Assembly (NCBI GenBank): GCA_026388275.1
Contig: JAPLKB010000012.1
Span: 1-64,000 of the forward strand
Length of the DNA stretch: 64,000 nt
Source of the DNA: Pseudomonadota bacterium
GTDB taxonomy: Bacteria > Desulfobacterota > Syntrophorhabdia > Syntrophorhabdales > Syntrophorhabdaceae
Direction: 5' to 3'
Below the pieces are notes generated by a model. It made no database searches, was not told where the DNA came from, and saw nothing but the letters and a program-made list of their open reading frames with translations. Positions within the stretch are counted from its first letter, which is position 1, and each line of letters opens with the position of its first letter. Of the stretch, positions 27,133 through 36,467 are shown in pieces. A program made the translations under genes and the position numbers.

Positions 27133-27726
27133 TTACAATTTTCTAATAAGCTTTGCCGGATTACCTGCTAAAATAACTCCGGCTTCAACATCTTTGACAA
27201 CGACGCTACCCGCTCCGATTAATGAATTTTCTCCTATTACCAAGCCTGGCAGAATAGTTACATTTGCACCTATCTTTGCATTTTTTTTAACCAGTACACC
27301 TTTAAGTTCTTTTTTTGTGTTTGGAGAATTCGGATACTTCGCATTGGTCAATACTACATTCGGACCTATCCAACAGCCATTTTCAAGAACAGTATGTTCA
27401 GGGATAAAAGCCTGTGAATGAATGCGAACATTGTCTTCTATTGTTATGTGGTGCTCTATAACCGAGAGCGTTCCGATACTCACATTGTTTCCAATGATGT
27501 TAAATTCGCGTATGTTGGCCTTGTTTCCGGTCTGAAAATTGTTACCAATATGATTGCCCGCATAAATAACTGTGTGGGAGCGGATAATTGCATTATCTCC
27601 TATAATTGTCTCTTCGCCGGTGTAACCTTGAAAAGGTGCTCCAATAACACAGAAATCTTCAATTTCCACGTTTTCACCGAGCCTGACATTAGGATAAATC
27701 CTCACAGTTTGAGCTATTTCAGTCAT
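27133..27726 (-). CDS. Left-handed beta-helix N-acetyltransferase (WbpD/WlbB-like)
   Basis: A hexapeptide-repeat acetyltransferase of about 197 residues, starting [19 protein letters not shown]. Repeated [LIV]G-x4 turns run from residue 10 to 185, with the catalytic His probably in IEHHITIEDNVRIHSQAFI, and it ends GAGSVVVKDV..GNPAKLI. I use the inner start, which overlaps the oxidoreductase stop by 8 bp; the longer frame would overlap it by 125 bp. With the neighbouring oxidoreductase and aminotransferase it matches the WbpB-E-D trio that installs a 3-acetamido group on a UDP-GlcNAc-uronate. Confidence 0.88.
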   Translation of the reverse strand: MTEIAQTVRIYPNVRLGENVEIEDFCVIGAPFQGYTGEETIIGDNAIIRSHTVIYAGNHIGNNFQTGNKANIREFNIIGNNVSIGTLSVIEHHITIEDNVRIHSQAFIPEHTVLENGCWIGPNVVLTNAKYPNSPNTKKELKGVLVKKNAKIGANVTILPGLVIGENSLIGAGSVVVKDVEAGVILAGNPAKLIRKL

Positions 27727-28786
27727 TAATCCTGCCCAGTTTGCATTTTTCAGGCTTAAACCGAAGGAATACATCTTTGCCTGTTTCAATAGATTCATAG
27801 ATTGCCATAATAAGCTCCAACGATTTGCGACCTTCAAGTCCATCTACCAAAGCAGGTCTTCCATTAACCAGCGCGTCAACAACATGCTCCAGATAGGCTT
27901 TGTGACCAAATCCATAAACATCGGGTGGATTTTGTCTGTATTTTTCAAGGACTATATCGTCCTCAGGTATTTTATCCGCAAAATTCCACACTTTCATTTC
28001 ATTAACCGCAAAACCACCGATTTCAACAGAACCTTTTTCTCCCATTATTGAGATGGAACCTTCGAGATCTTTTGGTCTTACAGCGGTGGTTGCCTCTACA
28101 ACTCCAAGAGCACCGTTTTTGAATCTAATAATTGCTATGCCGGTGTCTTCTGTTTCAATATCGACTAAAGCAGTGGTTGCCTTGGCAAACACGGATTCGG
28201 GTTCTCCCATCATCCATTCCAATAGATCTATATGATGACTCGCCTGGTTTGTAAACACTCCACCATCCATGCTCCAGGTGCCCCTCCACGCATCCTGGTT
28301 ATAGTACTCCTGCGTTCGACACCACCTCACTCTTACAGTTCCTAAAACCAATTTGCCGAAACGCTTCTTTTCAATAGCTTCGCGTAGTTTCAGCACAGGT
28401 AAGTTGTAACGATTTTGTTTTACTACAAAGAGTTTTACACCGGCTTCGTCGCATTGGCGGATCATTGCATCGGCATCTTCAAGGGTCAATGCCATTGGCT
28501 TTTCCACAACAATATGTTTTCTATACTCAGCAAGCCTTATAACATTTTCTGCATGTAAACCGCTTGGCGTCAGGACAGAAACGACATTTATATCTCTCTC
28601 CTTCTGCATCATTTCATTCAGGTTTACATAAAAAGGTACATTATATTTCTCGCCAAAAGATTTGGCTCTATCCGGGACAATATCACACACGGCAGTAAGT
28701 ATACCATCCTTGATCTGACCAGATCCTAAAAGATCGGCATGCCTTTTTGCGATTCTCCCACAACCTACTAATGCAAATTTAATCAT
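27719..28786 (-). CDS. Gfo/Idh/MocA oxidoreductase (WbpB/WlbA-like)
   Basis: A 355-residue NAD(P)-dependent sugar oxidoreductase. It has an N-terminal Rossmann fold starting [17 protein letters not shown], the VEKPMALT signature of the family, and [21 protein letters not shown] with the catalytic His. By position with the DegT aminotransferase and the acetyltransferase it should oxidise C3 of UDP-GlcNAcA, the first step to a 2,3-diacetamido uronate. A UDP-GlcNAc 6-dehydrogenase (WbpA), needed to supply the substrate, is not in this window. Confidence 0.88.
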   Translation of the reverse strand: MIKFALVGCGRIAKRHADLLGSGQIKDGILTAVCDIVPDRAKSFGEKYNVPFYVNLNEMMQKERDINVVSVLTPSGLHAENVIRLAEYRKHIVVEKPMALTLEDADAMIRQCDEAGVKLFVVKQNRYNLPVLKLREAIEKKRFGKLVLGTVRVRWCRTQEYYNQDAWRGTWSMDGGVFTNQASHHIDLLEWMMGEPESVFAKATTALVDIETEDTGIAIIRFKNGALGVVEATTAVRPKDLEGSISIMGEKGSVEIGGFAVNEMKVWNFADKIPEDDIVLEKYRQNPPDVYGFGHKAYLEHVVDALVNGRPALVDGLEGRKSLELIMAIYESIETGKDVFLRFKPEKCKLGRIND

Positions 28787-29892
28787 TTTTCACTCCTAAT
28801 AGCTGCCGTCAAATGCTCACATATATATTCTATCTGAGTCTCTGTTAATTCCGGGTATATGGGGAGACTGAGTATCTCTTGCGAACACAAAGTTGCAACC
28901 GGGAAATCTTGAGGATTATAATCAAGATAGCGATATGCGCCAAGGTTCGGCAGGGCTATCGGGTAATGTATGCCAGTTTCTATCCCTTTCTCATCCATAT
29001 AGACCCGAACAGCATCCCGGTTTTTTGTCCTGATTACAAATAAGTGGTAGACATGACGGAATCCAGACAGCTCTACGGGAAGAATTATCTCTGTATCTTT
29101 CAATTTCTGCTTATATATCTCGGCTTTATTCCGCCTTTTCTCTGTCCAATCTTCGATATATTTTAATTTAACACTCAATATTGCGGCCTGAATTCCATCT
29201 AAACGACTATTCACACCTTCAAAATCGTGATCATATTTTTTAATTCGACCATGATTGGCAATCATTCGACATTTCGTTGCAAGCTCTTCATCATTGGTAA
29301 CAATTGCTCCTCCATCGCCATAGGCCCCCAGGTTCTTGCCAGGATAAAAACTGAAGCATGCTGCATGACCTAGGCGCCCGGATTTTACCCTGCCCACCTT
29401 CGCTCCGTGCGCCTGAGCTGCATCCTCTATCACGTAAAGGCCATGCTTATGGGCAATCTCATTTATCATTCCCATTTCTGCCGGATGTCCATAGAGGTGA
29501 ACTGGCAGTATAGCTTTGGTCCTTTTGGTTATAGCCCCCTCTATCTTTGCTGCGTCAATATTATATGTCTCAGGATCACAATCAACAAATACTACCCGTG
29601 CCCCGGTCATGGTTATAGCTTCTGAAGTGGCAATAAATGAATTAGCTACAGTAACAACTTCATCTCCAGGACTTATGCCGAGTGCACGTAATACGATGTA
29701 AATGGCGTCTGTCCCATTTCCAACACCTACACAATATTTTGCACCGCAATAAACTGCAAATCCCGATTCAAATTGTTGAACATATTGACCACCAATGAAT
29801 GCGGATGACTTGATGACGCCTTCTATCGCATTATCAATTTCGCTTTTTATAGATTGGTATTGCGCCCAAAGATCAACAAAAGGAACTTTCAT
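28783..29892 (-). CDS. DegT/DnrJ/EryC1 aminotransferase (WbpE-like)
   Basis: A 369-residue PLP-dependent sugar aminotransferase. It begins [14 protein letters not shown], has [16 protein letters not shown] for the phosphate contact, EDAAQAHGA with the PLP-binding Asp, and [15 protein letters not shown] with the Schiff-base Lys. It probably aminates the 3-keto sugar made by the adjacent Gfo/Idh enzyme. The gene overlaps that oxidoreductase by 4 bp. About 120 bp of sequence without features separates it from the fucose synthase-like gene upstream. Confidence 0.93.
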   Translation of the reverse strand: MKVPFVDLWAQYQSIKSEIDNAIEGVIKSSAFIGGQYVQQFESGFAVYCGAKYCVGVGNGTDAIYIVLRALGISPGDEVVTVANSFIATSEAITMTGARVVFVDCDPETYNIDAAKIEGAITKRTKAILPVHLYGHPAEMGMINEIAHKHGLYVIEDAAQAHGAKVGRVKSGRLGHAACFSFYPGKNLGAYGDGGAIVTNDEELATKCRMIANHGRIKKYDHDFEGVNSRLDGIQAAILSVKLKYIEDWTEKRRNKAEIYKQKLKDTEIILPVELSGFRHVYHLFVIRTKNRDAVRVYMDEKGIETGIHYPIALPNLGAYRYLDYNPQDFPVATLCSQEILSLPIYPELTETQIEYICEHLTAAIRSEK

Positions 29893-30015
29893 CTTTATAA
29901 GAACACCTCCCTAAGTAGGTTTTAAATAGAGCCGGGCTCAAAATCAAAGCCATAAATACCACTTATTGCCTCTTGTATCGACCTTTCCATAGATTTCCGA
30001 GTTTGATAAACGAAC

Positions 30016-31083
30016 TTAACAAGATAATGTTGAATTGTTTTCTTTATAAAATTGAAACGTCCTTCTAATGCCGTCAGCTAATTTGGTTTTGGGTTGCCAA
30101 CCTATTTGAGTTAATTTGGTTATATCTAATAGTTTTCTTGGTGTGCCATCGGGTTTTGATTTATCCCATAAAATTTCACCCTTGAATCCGACAATTTCTT
30201 TTATTAATTGCGCTAAGTTATTAATTGTAATATCTTTACCTACCCCAACATTAATAGGTTTTGATTCATAATAATTATACATCAAAAAAATTAATGCTTC
30301 TGCGAGGTCATCTACATGTAAAAATTCTCTATAAACATTACCGCTTCCCCAAAAAATTACAATTGTTTTATTTTCTTTTTCAATTCCATATAGATTCAAT
30401 AAATTTTCAATCTCGCTGTTAGTCAAATCATTAGCATTAACATTGGTTATTGGTCTTTTTATTAAATCTTTTCTAATTAAGTTAAAGTTATCTTCATATA
30501 AATTCTTTGCTAAATAAAATTTACGTATCATAGAAGGTAGTACATGTGAATTTTCAAGATCAAAATTATCATTGATACCATATAGATTAGATGGCATAGC
30601 TGAAATAAAATCACAACCATATTGTTCGTTGTAAAATTCACACATTTTTAGCCCGCTAATTTTTGCTATAGAATATGGCTCGTTTGTAGGTTCCAATGAA
30701 TTTGTTAATAAATACTCTTCTTTTATTGGTTGAAGAGAATCTTTTGGGTAAACACAGGAACTTCCTAAAAACAATAATTTTTTTACACCATAAATATATG
30801 CATAGTGGATAATATTATTCTGAATTTGTAAATTTTCATATATAAATTGAGCTTTATATGTATTGCACGCATGAATACCGCCAACCTTCGCAGCAGCAAG
30901 AAAAACATATTCGGGACGTTCTTTTTGAAAGAAATTTTTTACAGAAGTTTGATTAATTAAATCAAGTTCAATATGAGAGCTTAGAATTAAGTTTTCATAA
31001 CCTTCAGACAATAAATAACGTACGATTGCTGAACCAACAAGCCCACGATGACCAGCGATATATATCTTACTATGTTTATCCAT
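30016..31083 (-). CDS. GDP-L-fucose synthase-like epimerase/reductase
   Basis: A 355-residue SDR. It has IAGHRGLVGSAIVRYL at the N-terminus, FLAAAKVGGI, the SSCVYP block with catalytic Ser, YSIAK with Tyr/Lys, and REFLHVDDLAEA. These are the signatures of Fcl/WcaG, which converts GDP-4-keto-6-deoxymannose to GDP-fucose. It is 35-40 residues longer than typical, owing to an extra segment around residues 190-235 (KRPITNVNANDLTNSE). The gene is markedly AT-rich, like the next gene upstream, suggesting separate acquisition. A 6-deoxyheptose or other GDP-sugar substrate is possible. Confidence 0.85.
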   Translation of the reverse strand: MDKHSKIYIAGHRGLVGSAIVRYLLSEGYENLILSSHIELDLINQTSVKNFFQKERPEYVFLAAAKVGGIHACNTYKAQFIYENLQIQNNIIHYAYIYGVKKLLFLGSSCVYPKDSLQPIKEEYLLTNSLEPTNEPYSIAKISGLKMCEFYNEQYGCDFISAMPSNLYGINDNFDLENSHVLPSMIRKFYLAKNLYEDNFNLIRKDLIKRPITNVNANDLTNSEIENLLNLYGIEKENKTIVIFWGSGNVYREFLHVDDLAEALIFLMYNYYESKPINVGVGKDITINNLAQLIKEIVGFKGEILWDKSKPDGTPRKLLDITKLTQIGWQPKTKLADGIRRTFQFYKENNSTLSC

Positions 31084-31119
31084 GGCGTCTCCGTTTTAAG
31101 ACCATTAGATACATTGTAT

Positions 31120-32373
31120 CTACGGCATTGAAATAATTTCAAATTTCGGACTTGGCACAATAAATTTCCCACCTCGTTTTAAATACTCAGCTTCTCTTTT
31201 TTTAAATTCACTTATATAATGCCAAGGTAAAACAACTAAATAATCAGGTTGTTTTTCTCGCATAATTTCTTCGGAATATATTGGAATATTAGTACCTACA
31301 GTTTTCAGCCCATATTTATAAGAACTTCTTTCAGCAATTGCATCTATTAATGTATTATCTAAGCCATACCACTGTAACAAAGTATTTCCTTTAGTGGAAG
31401 CACCGTATCCCCAAATTACTTTACCTCTATCTCTTTCTTTCTTTATAAAATTTACAATTTGTTCTCGTAGTTCACATATTTTATTGTAGAATGATTTATA
31501 TACATCAGCTCTATTAAAATTCATTTTCTTTTCATATTCTAAGATTGAGTTGATTTTATAATTAGCAACATCTCTATACGGTGAAGTTCTAAATTTCGCC
31601 TGGTCCGCATTTTTTTTTCTTATATAAACTCTAAAACTGCCACCATTAACATCATTCAGCTGTAAATCAACAATATCTAATTCTTTTTGATCTAATAGAT
31701 ATTTTAATGAAAACAAAGAATAATAACAAACATGTTCATGGCATATATTGTCAAATGCTAATTGAATAATCATTAAAGGCGTATAACTCAACTGCATAAC
31801 GAATAGTCCTTCATCATCTAATACTTCAATTAAATCATCTAAAAATGAAAGAGGATCATCTAAATCATAAAACATTGCAATTGCAGTTATAATTTTAGCT
31901 TTTTTATCACCAAATTTAGTATTTTTATAATTTTCAAATGTAAAGTAATCTTGAACTATTTCGTCAGCATATCTCATAGATTCCTTTTTATAAGAATCAT
32001 CAGCAGGGTCAATACCAATTCTTCTGAGATTCTTAGGAACATAACTTAGAAGCGTTCCATCATTACAAGCAATATCTAAAAACACATCACCATCGTTAAC
32101 TTCAATTGATTCTAAACATGAGTTTGCTACACTCCTTAGCTCATCCTTCATTGTATTATTTATGCCTGATCTATACCAATATTTACCATACATTACATCT
32201 ACAGGTGTTGTTTTCTCTAATTGCACCAAGCCTGATTCTTCATTTAACATCATTTTTAACTCATGTTTATCACCACGAGGGTTTTCATCATCTCTAATAA
32301 AGTCTGACACATATAAGCTACCTAAATTAAATAATTCGGTTAATGGTTTATTTGATATCCTACATTTTTGCAT
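31120..32373 (-). CDS. Sugar C-methyltransferase family protein (three-domain)
   Basis: About 417 residues, starting at MQKCRISNKPLTELFNLG; GGAGG seven bases upstream favours this ATG over an earlier frame start. The layout is a short N-terminal putative zinc-binding domain, a SAM fold (LDIACNDGTLLSYV; motif II RIGIDPADD; EHVCYYSLFSLKYLL) and a C-terminal domain with VIWGYGASTKGNTLLQW and the final FIVPSP block. This is the architecture of the NDP-keto-sugar C-methyltransferases (TylC3/NovU type), although the N-terminal domain keeps fewer cysteines than usual. It suggests a branched-chain sugar. It is AT-rich like the adjacent fucose synthase-like gene. Confidence 0.87.
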   Translation of the reverse strand: MQKCRISNKPLTELFNLGSLYVSDFIRDDENPRGDKHELKMMLNEESGLVQLEKTTPVDVMYGKYWYRSGINNTMKDELRSVANSCLESIEVNDGDVFLDIACNDGTLLSYVPKNLRRIGIDPADDSYKKESMRYADEIVQDYFTFENYKNTKFGDKKAKIITAIAMFYDLDDPLSFLDDLIEVLDDEGLFVMQLSYTPLMIIQLAFDNICHEHVCYYSLFSLKYLLDQKELDIVDLQLNDVNGGSFRVYIRKKNADQAKFRTSPYRDVANYKINSILEYEKKMNFNRADVYKSFYNKICELREQIVNFIKKERDRGKVIWGYGASTKGNTLLQWYGLDNTLIDAIAERSSYKYGLKTVGTNIPIYSEEIMREKQPDYLVVLPWHYISEFKKREAEYLKRGGKFIVPSPKFEIISMP

Positions 32374-32505
32374 TCTAATTCCTCCAGTTTGAGCCAATTT
32401 AAGACTCTGATAGCCCTGCCATCGGGACGGTTTTGCGTGTCGCTTTCAATCGATCAACCCAAGAAAACAATACCCTAAAGTGGCCAAGTTATTTTTGCGC
32501 GATCA

Positions 32506-33027
32506 CTAAGAGTTATTGTAGAAAATATAATTACCAGATACCGCCCATGCTGGCCTTACACCCGTATCAAAATAGTCTTGAATTTCTGACCTCAAGATGC
32601 TTCTGTCGGTTCCGACACTCCTGCAATGATATCCGAGATCGAAAAAAGAATCAAAAGTTCTAAGATAGTTTGAGTTGACTGAACAACTAAGATGTTCAGT
32701 TAGCGTAACCTCAACGAGCCATATCGGAGAAGGTTTGCTTCTTAAAACATGAAAAGCGCCTCTGATTACTTGATATTCAGCCTCCTCAACATCTACCTTT
32801 ATTAACGGTCGAGAATTTGTAAGCCGGCAAAATAAAAGTGTATCTAATGTCGATAAAGCTATTGTTATAGAGAAATGTTTCAATACCCCTGCCCATTCTT
32901 CCTTTAAAGATGCACCAGTACCTCCGCAATAAAATTTTGCTACACCGATTTTATCGGAAACACCCAGGGGCAAGACCTCAATTAGATTGTCATAGTTGTT
33001 TACTAAGATATTTGCATACAGAAAGCC
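32506..33027 (-). pseudogene. FkbM-family methyltransferase, C-terminal fragment
   Basis: The frame reads from GFLYANILVNNYDN through LPLGVSDKIG, IKVDVEEAEYQVIRGA (the FkbM motif) and a normal C-terminus ending SGNYIFYNNS. There is no proper start; an in-frame TGA stands right before the first homologous codon, where the IS21 remnant ends. The central SAM-binding GANIG region is missing, so this half cannot be an active methyltransferase by itself. Its N-terminal partner lies on the other side of the insertion. Confidence 0.8.
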
Positions 33028-33241
33028 TCAAAGTCAACAAGAATTCCATACCTTTCGGCAGAGAAAATTCCATACCTTAGCCAAAAAATTATTCAGCAGT
33101 ATCACCTCCTCCTTTCTTTGAGTTTTTTGTCCTGTAGCTTTGACCGTTTATCTTGATAAGCGTACAATGATGCATTACCCTGTCTATGATTGCAGAGGAG
33201 AGGGTCATATCGGCAAATATATCTCCCCATTGCATCATGGC
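33028..33241 (-). mobile_element. IS21-family remnant inserted in fkbM
   Basis: About 210 bp. The inner part encodes the last about 50 residues of an IstB-like ATPase (MQWGDIFADMTLSSAIIDRV...INGQSYR, stop at 33089). The outer part carries two copies of AATTCCATACCTT, 21 bp apart, and ends GTCAACAAG, the repeated terminal structure expected of an IS21 right end. The transposase gene istA, most of istB and the left end are gone. The insertion, with loss of neighbouring host sequence, splits the methyltransferase gene. Confidence 0.75.
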
Positions 33242-33386
33242 CAGCAAACATGAATCCATGTGGATTGCGAACAAACCGCGCAAGTCGAAACTTGTACTCA
33301 TCGCGCACGTTGCGATAAACAGGGCCGAGCAGTGTGTGTTCAATAAGTGACCTCAATCTATCTTTGATATACATTAGCCGACTCAT
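33239..33386 (-). pseudogene. FkbM-family methyltransferase, N-terminal fragment
   Basis: Starts at an ATG overlapping the upstream glycosyltransferase stop (TGATG), reads MSRLMYIKDRLRSLIEHTLL through RNPHGFMFAG, then runs into istB sequence in a different frame. About 49 residues remain. With the C-terminal fragment it shows the gene was an ordinary member of the operon before the IS21 event; an internal stretch of around 80-100 codons covering the SAM site has been lost. Confidence 0.7.
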
Positions 33387-34579
33387 CAAATCAATCCCTC
33401 AAAGATCTTTTCAAACTCATGTGATTGACATTCGCCACCAATTACTTTTAAATGTTCGATAGCCTTAGCACGATATATTGACATCTTATTATTATCAGTT
33501 AACCTGTCTTTTAACTCATGGGAATCGCGATATGCAAAACCAATCTGATGCTTCTGAACGTATGCTTCAACTGCAGCAAACATGCCTGCCCTAACTACAA
33601 TTGGAATTCCTGCTGTTAAGGCAGTAATAAATCTAGTCGGGAGTGTTGTACGAAATCTTTCTCTTTTATCTTCTATCCCATAAGTAATAAGTGCTGCATC
33701 AAAGGCGTGGGCATAATTTGCAAGGTCGCCTTTAAAGACCTCATCATCTGTGAAATACGGATATTTAAAACCATAGCCGGTTTCAATCACTTCTTTGGAG
33801 ATTCCACCAGAATAAATGTTAATTTTTTCATGAGCCAGATCAAGAAACTGCGAATCTAAGTTATCAATAGCCGTTCCCCAGCGTTCAGGTGCGCCAAGAA
33901 ATATGATGCTAGGGCTGTCATTACGAATATTATTTATAATCGAGTCCGTTTTTACATGCAGCGATCTTGGCAGGTAGTCGGGCAAGATCGATACTTTGTT
34001 TTTTGGAATATTAAATCTATTCTGGGCAAAGTCAGACATTTCCGTTGAGGCATATATATAATAATCAAGTTTGTTTAACCACTTATTATAGTCAACAAAC
34101 TCATTTATGAAGCTTCTCCTAAGTAGTCGCTGAAATTTGTTCTTTCTCTCGAGCGTAACTGGGATGGCATTATGAATGATTATTACCGGTACCTTAGGAA
34201 ATAGTCTTTTTATTATCCTGGCGAAGTGCATGGCGGTCGCACCATAATACACTACAACTACCGTTGGCTTTACTTCGTTCATCACTTCCCGTATTCTATC
34301 CGATATTTTCTTGCTCTCCGGCAAAATCCCTCTACTTATTAGGGTGTCCCTGATTATTGCCAAATAGCTTACGATATCCCGATATAGTGGATCATTTGAA
34401 CGCACATTCAGATCAAAATAGCCCTTTATGAGGGAAAAAGGATATTGATCAAGTCGATGTCTAAGCGGGCGTGTGCTTATATCTGCAACGTATAGCCCAT
34501 AGGTGGTACTCCCAATTGCAGCCACCCTCCCAGCAGTAGCATGACTCACCAAAGGCGCGATGAGAAGGCATTTTTTCAT
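33386..34579 (-). CDS. GT-B glycosyltransferase-like protein
   Basis: A 397-residue protein with a two-domain Rossmann-like layout: KPTVVVVYYGATAMHFARII and VPVIIIHNAIPVTLERKNK in the first half, IIFLGAPERWGTAIDNL and LPTRFITALTAGIPIVVRAGMFAA in the second. The last block resembles the donor-binding region of GT4-type enzymes, but the EX7E motif is not clear. It probably adds a sugar in repeat-unit assembly. It overlaps the amidotransferase gene upstream by 4 bp. Confidence 0.7.
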   Translation of the reverse strand: MKKCLLIAPLVSHATAGRVAAIGSTTYGLYVADISTRPLRHRLDQYPFSLIKGYFDLNVRSNDPLYRDIVSYLAIIRDTLISRGILPESKKISDRIREVMNEVKPTVVVVYYGATAMHFARIIKRLFPKVPVIIIHNAIPVTLERKNKFQRLLRRSFINEFVDYNKWLNKLDYYIYASTEMSDFAQNRFNIPKNKVSILPDYLPRSLHVKTDSIINNIRNDSPSIIFLGAPERWGTAIDNLDSQFLDLAHEKINIYSGGISKEVIETGYGFKYPYFTDDEVFKGDLANYAHAFDAALITYGIEDKRERFRTTLPTRFITALTAGIPIVVRAGMFAAVEAYVQKHQIGFAYRDSHELKDRLTDNNKMSIYRAKAIEHLKVIGGECQSHEFEKIFEGLI

Positions 34580-35697
34580 GACTGTCTTTTAAAGGCCTTG
34601 TATATACGGCTTAAAATTTTTAACATATTCATTTCTGAAGGGTAATTCTGATGGGGCACAGGCGGCAGAAGCATGTAATCACAGAATTCGTCTTTGGTCA
34701 TTCCGAGTTTTTTAAGAACATATATTTGATCATCCGCTGCTTCACCAGATTCAATGTAGGGATTTCCTTTTAAATCATCCAGCGCACTCGATCGGGTCAT
34801 TTGTCCTGTACAGATAAGTGTTGAATGGTGAACCCTTCGCTTATCGACGCCAAATTTCTCCGGAAGTATGTAATTTTGATAAAACCTCGTAAAAACGGAT
34901 TCGCCGTGTTTATATCGATAAGGCACATACTGAAATTTGTTTTTTAGAATTTCTATTGCTTCAGCTTTATTATATATAAAATAGTCTAAATAGTTATGCC
35001 ACATTACTTTTCTTATATATTCAAAATAAATCCAGTCCAAAGTGCTCATCAAAGGGTGCGTTTTAATCTTTTCTCTACCAAATTTATTCTGTATCGCCCG
35101 GATGTTTTTTACATCAAATTTGTAATGTGTCCAGCCCGGTGCTTGAGGCATTCCTTCGGTGCGAGTATTTGTTCCAGATAGAATATCTTTCAGCCCGTAT
35201 TTCAAAGCCTGTTTATAATTTGTAGCAGCCTGGGCATTATCCATAATCATTTCGATATCAATCACTCCTGACTTGAATAAGGCACACTGCATGTCTCTGT
35301 TCTCCGGCCAGTCAATAACATGCGTGTGCAAATCTACACCCAAGCCGCGCACTAGATTTTCAATGTTGCTTTGCGAATATTCAGAATCCCACCCGTTATC
35401 AAGATGCACAGCGAGGGGTCGCAGGCCATTCTGAACGGCAAGGTATAATGCGTAAGAACTGTCAACCCCCCCGGACACTCCAACTATACAGTCATAGGGT
35501 TTCCCATTTCCATGGGCTTTTACCATCGCATGAAATTCGTGTCGACTCTTTTCTAATTCCTCTGCACTTACTTCAATTTCTGACAGCATTTTCAAATAAC
35601 TGGTACAATAGTTACACACTCCCTGCTCATCAAAAGTAATGTCTGCCGCGCTTGTGTCCATGACGCAACGAGAACAGACCTGATAGTTTTTTTTCAT
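34576..35697 (-). CDS. N-acetyl sugar amidotransferase (WbuX/WbpG/PseA family)
   Basis: A 373-residue PP-loop ATPase. Cysteine pairs CSRC (C8, C11) and CNYC (C28, C31) make a zinc site, then GVSGGVDSSY (73-82) is the ATP pyrophosphatase loop. With the adjacent HisF- and HisH-like proteins it is expected to use ammonia to turn an N-acetyl group into an acetamidino group on a sugar, as reported for WbpG in P. aeruginosa and the PseA branch in Campylobacter. The target could be the diamino uronate or a nonulosonate made in this locus. Confidence 0.92.
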   Translation of the reverse strand: MKKNYQVCSRCVMDTSAADITFDEQGVCNYCTSYLKMLSEIEVSAEELEKSRHEFHAMVKAHGNGKPYDCIVGVSGGVDSSYALYLAVQNGLRPLAVHLDNGWDSEYSQSNIENLVRGLGVDLHTHVIDWPENRDMQCALFKSGVIDIEMIMDNAQAATNYKQALKYGLKDILSGTNTRTEGMPQAPGWTHYKFDVKNIRAIQNKFGREKIKTHPLMSTLDWIYFEYIRKVMWHNYLDYFIYNKAEAIEILKNKFQYVPYRYKHGESVFTRFYQNYILPEKFGVDKRRVHHSTLICTGQMTRSSALDDLKGNPYIESGEAADDQIYVLKKLGMTKDEFCDYMLLPPVPHQNYPSEMNMLKILSRIYKAFKRQS

Positions 35698-36467
35698 CAG
35701 CTAATCTCCAATAATTGCTCTAATTCGTCGTAATGGGGATAGCTTATCAGCACTGCCCGATGTGGCCCCTGAAACACGAACATGCTCCCCGCACCCGCTG
35801 CGGATGCGCCACCTTGCTTGATCACCGCACCAAGATCATGCACCGTACGCGAGCCGCCACATGCAACTACCGGAATGTTTACAGCAGCAGCCACGCGACT
35901 GATCAAGTCGATGTCATACCCTTTCATGGTACCGTCCCTGTCAATTGAACATAAGATCAGCTCGCCAGCACCTTCATTTTCCATCCTTACAGCTAATTCA
36001 ACCGGGTCCATCCCCGTTGTTTTTGTGCCTCTGTGAGTACGTACCTCATATGCACCAAAGATGCCTTTCTTGACATCGATAGATACTACGGTGCTTTGGC
36101 TACCAGCAAAATTGGCAACATTGCTGATAAATGATGGATTTTCAACAGCGTAGCTGTTGATGACGACCTTCTCAATCCCTAAACCAAGAATTGTTTTGAC
36201 GTCTTCCAGACTTCTGATGCCGCCGCCGTATCCTACAGGCATAAAGGCTTCGCTGGCCACTTGTTCCAGAAGTTCAAAGGGCGGGTGTTTGCCTTCAACT
36301 GTTGCCGTGATATCGAGGAACACCAGTTCATCAACTTCTTTGTCATTGAAAATTTTGACGATATTAATGGGATCACCGAGATATTTGGGATCTTTAAACT
36401 TGACTGTCTTGACCAGGCCAGCATTTTGAAGCAACAGACATGGGATGACTCGCGGTATCAGCATCAA
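35697..36467 (-). CDS. HisF-like amidation protein (WbuZ family)
   Basis: A 256-residue TIM barrel related to the HisF cyclase. The first catalytic Asp of HisF (in IPCLDVKDG) is replaced by Leu here (IPCLLLQNAG), whereas the second (VVSIDVKKG) is kept. This and the KDPKYLGDPINIVKIFNDKEVDEL stretch (in two parts) mark the polysaccharide paralogue, thought to channel ammonia from the HisH-like glutaminase to the WbuX enzyme. It touches both partner genes, overlapping the HisH-like gene by 4 bp. Confidence 0.93.
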   Translation of the reverse strand: MMLIPRVIPCLLLQNAGLVKTVKFKDPKYLGDPINIVKIFNDKEVDELVFLDITATVEGKHPPFELLEQVASEAFMPVGYGGGIRSLEDVKTILGLGIEKVVINSYAVENPSFISNVANFAGSQSTVVSIDVKKGIFGAYEVRTHRGTKTTGMDPVELAVRMENEGAGELILCSIDRDGTMKGYDIDLISRVAAAVNIPVVACGGSRTVHDLGAVIKQGGASAAGAGSMFVFQGPHRAVLISYPHYDELEQLLEIS

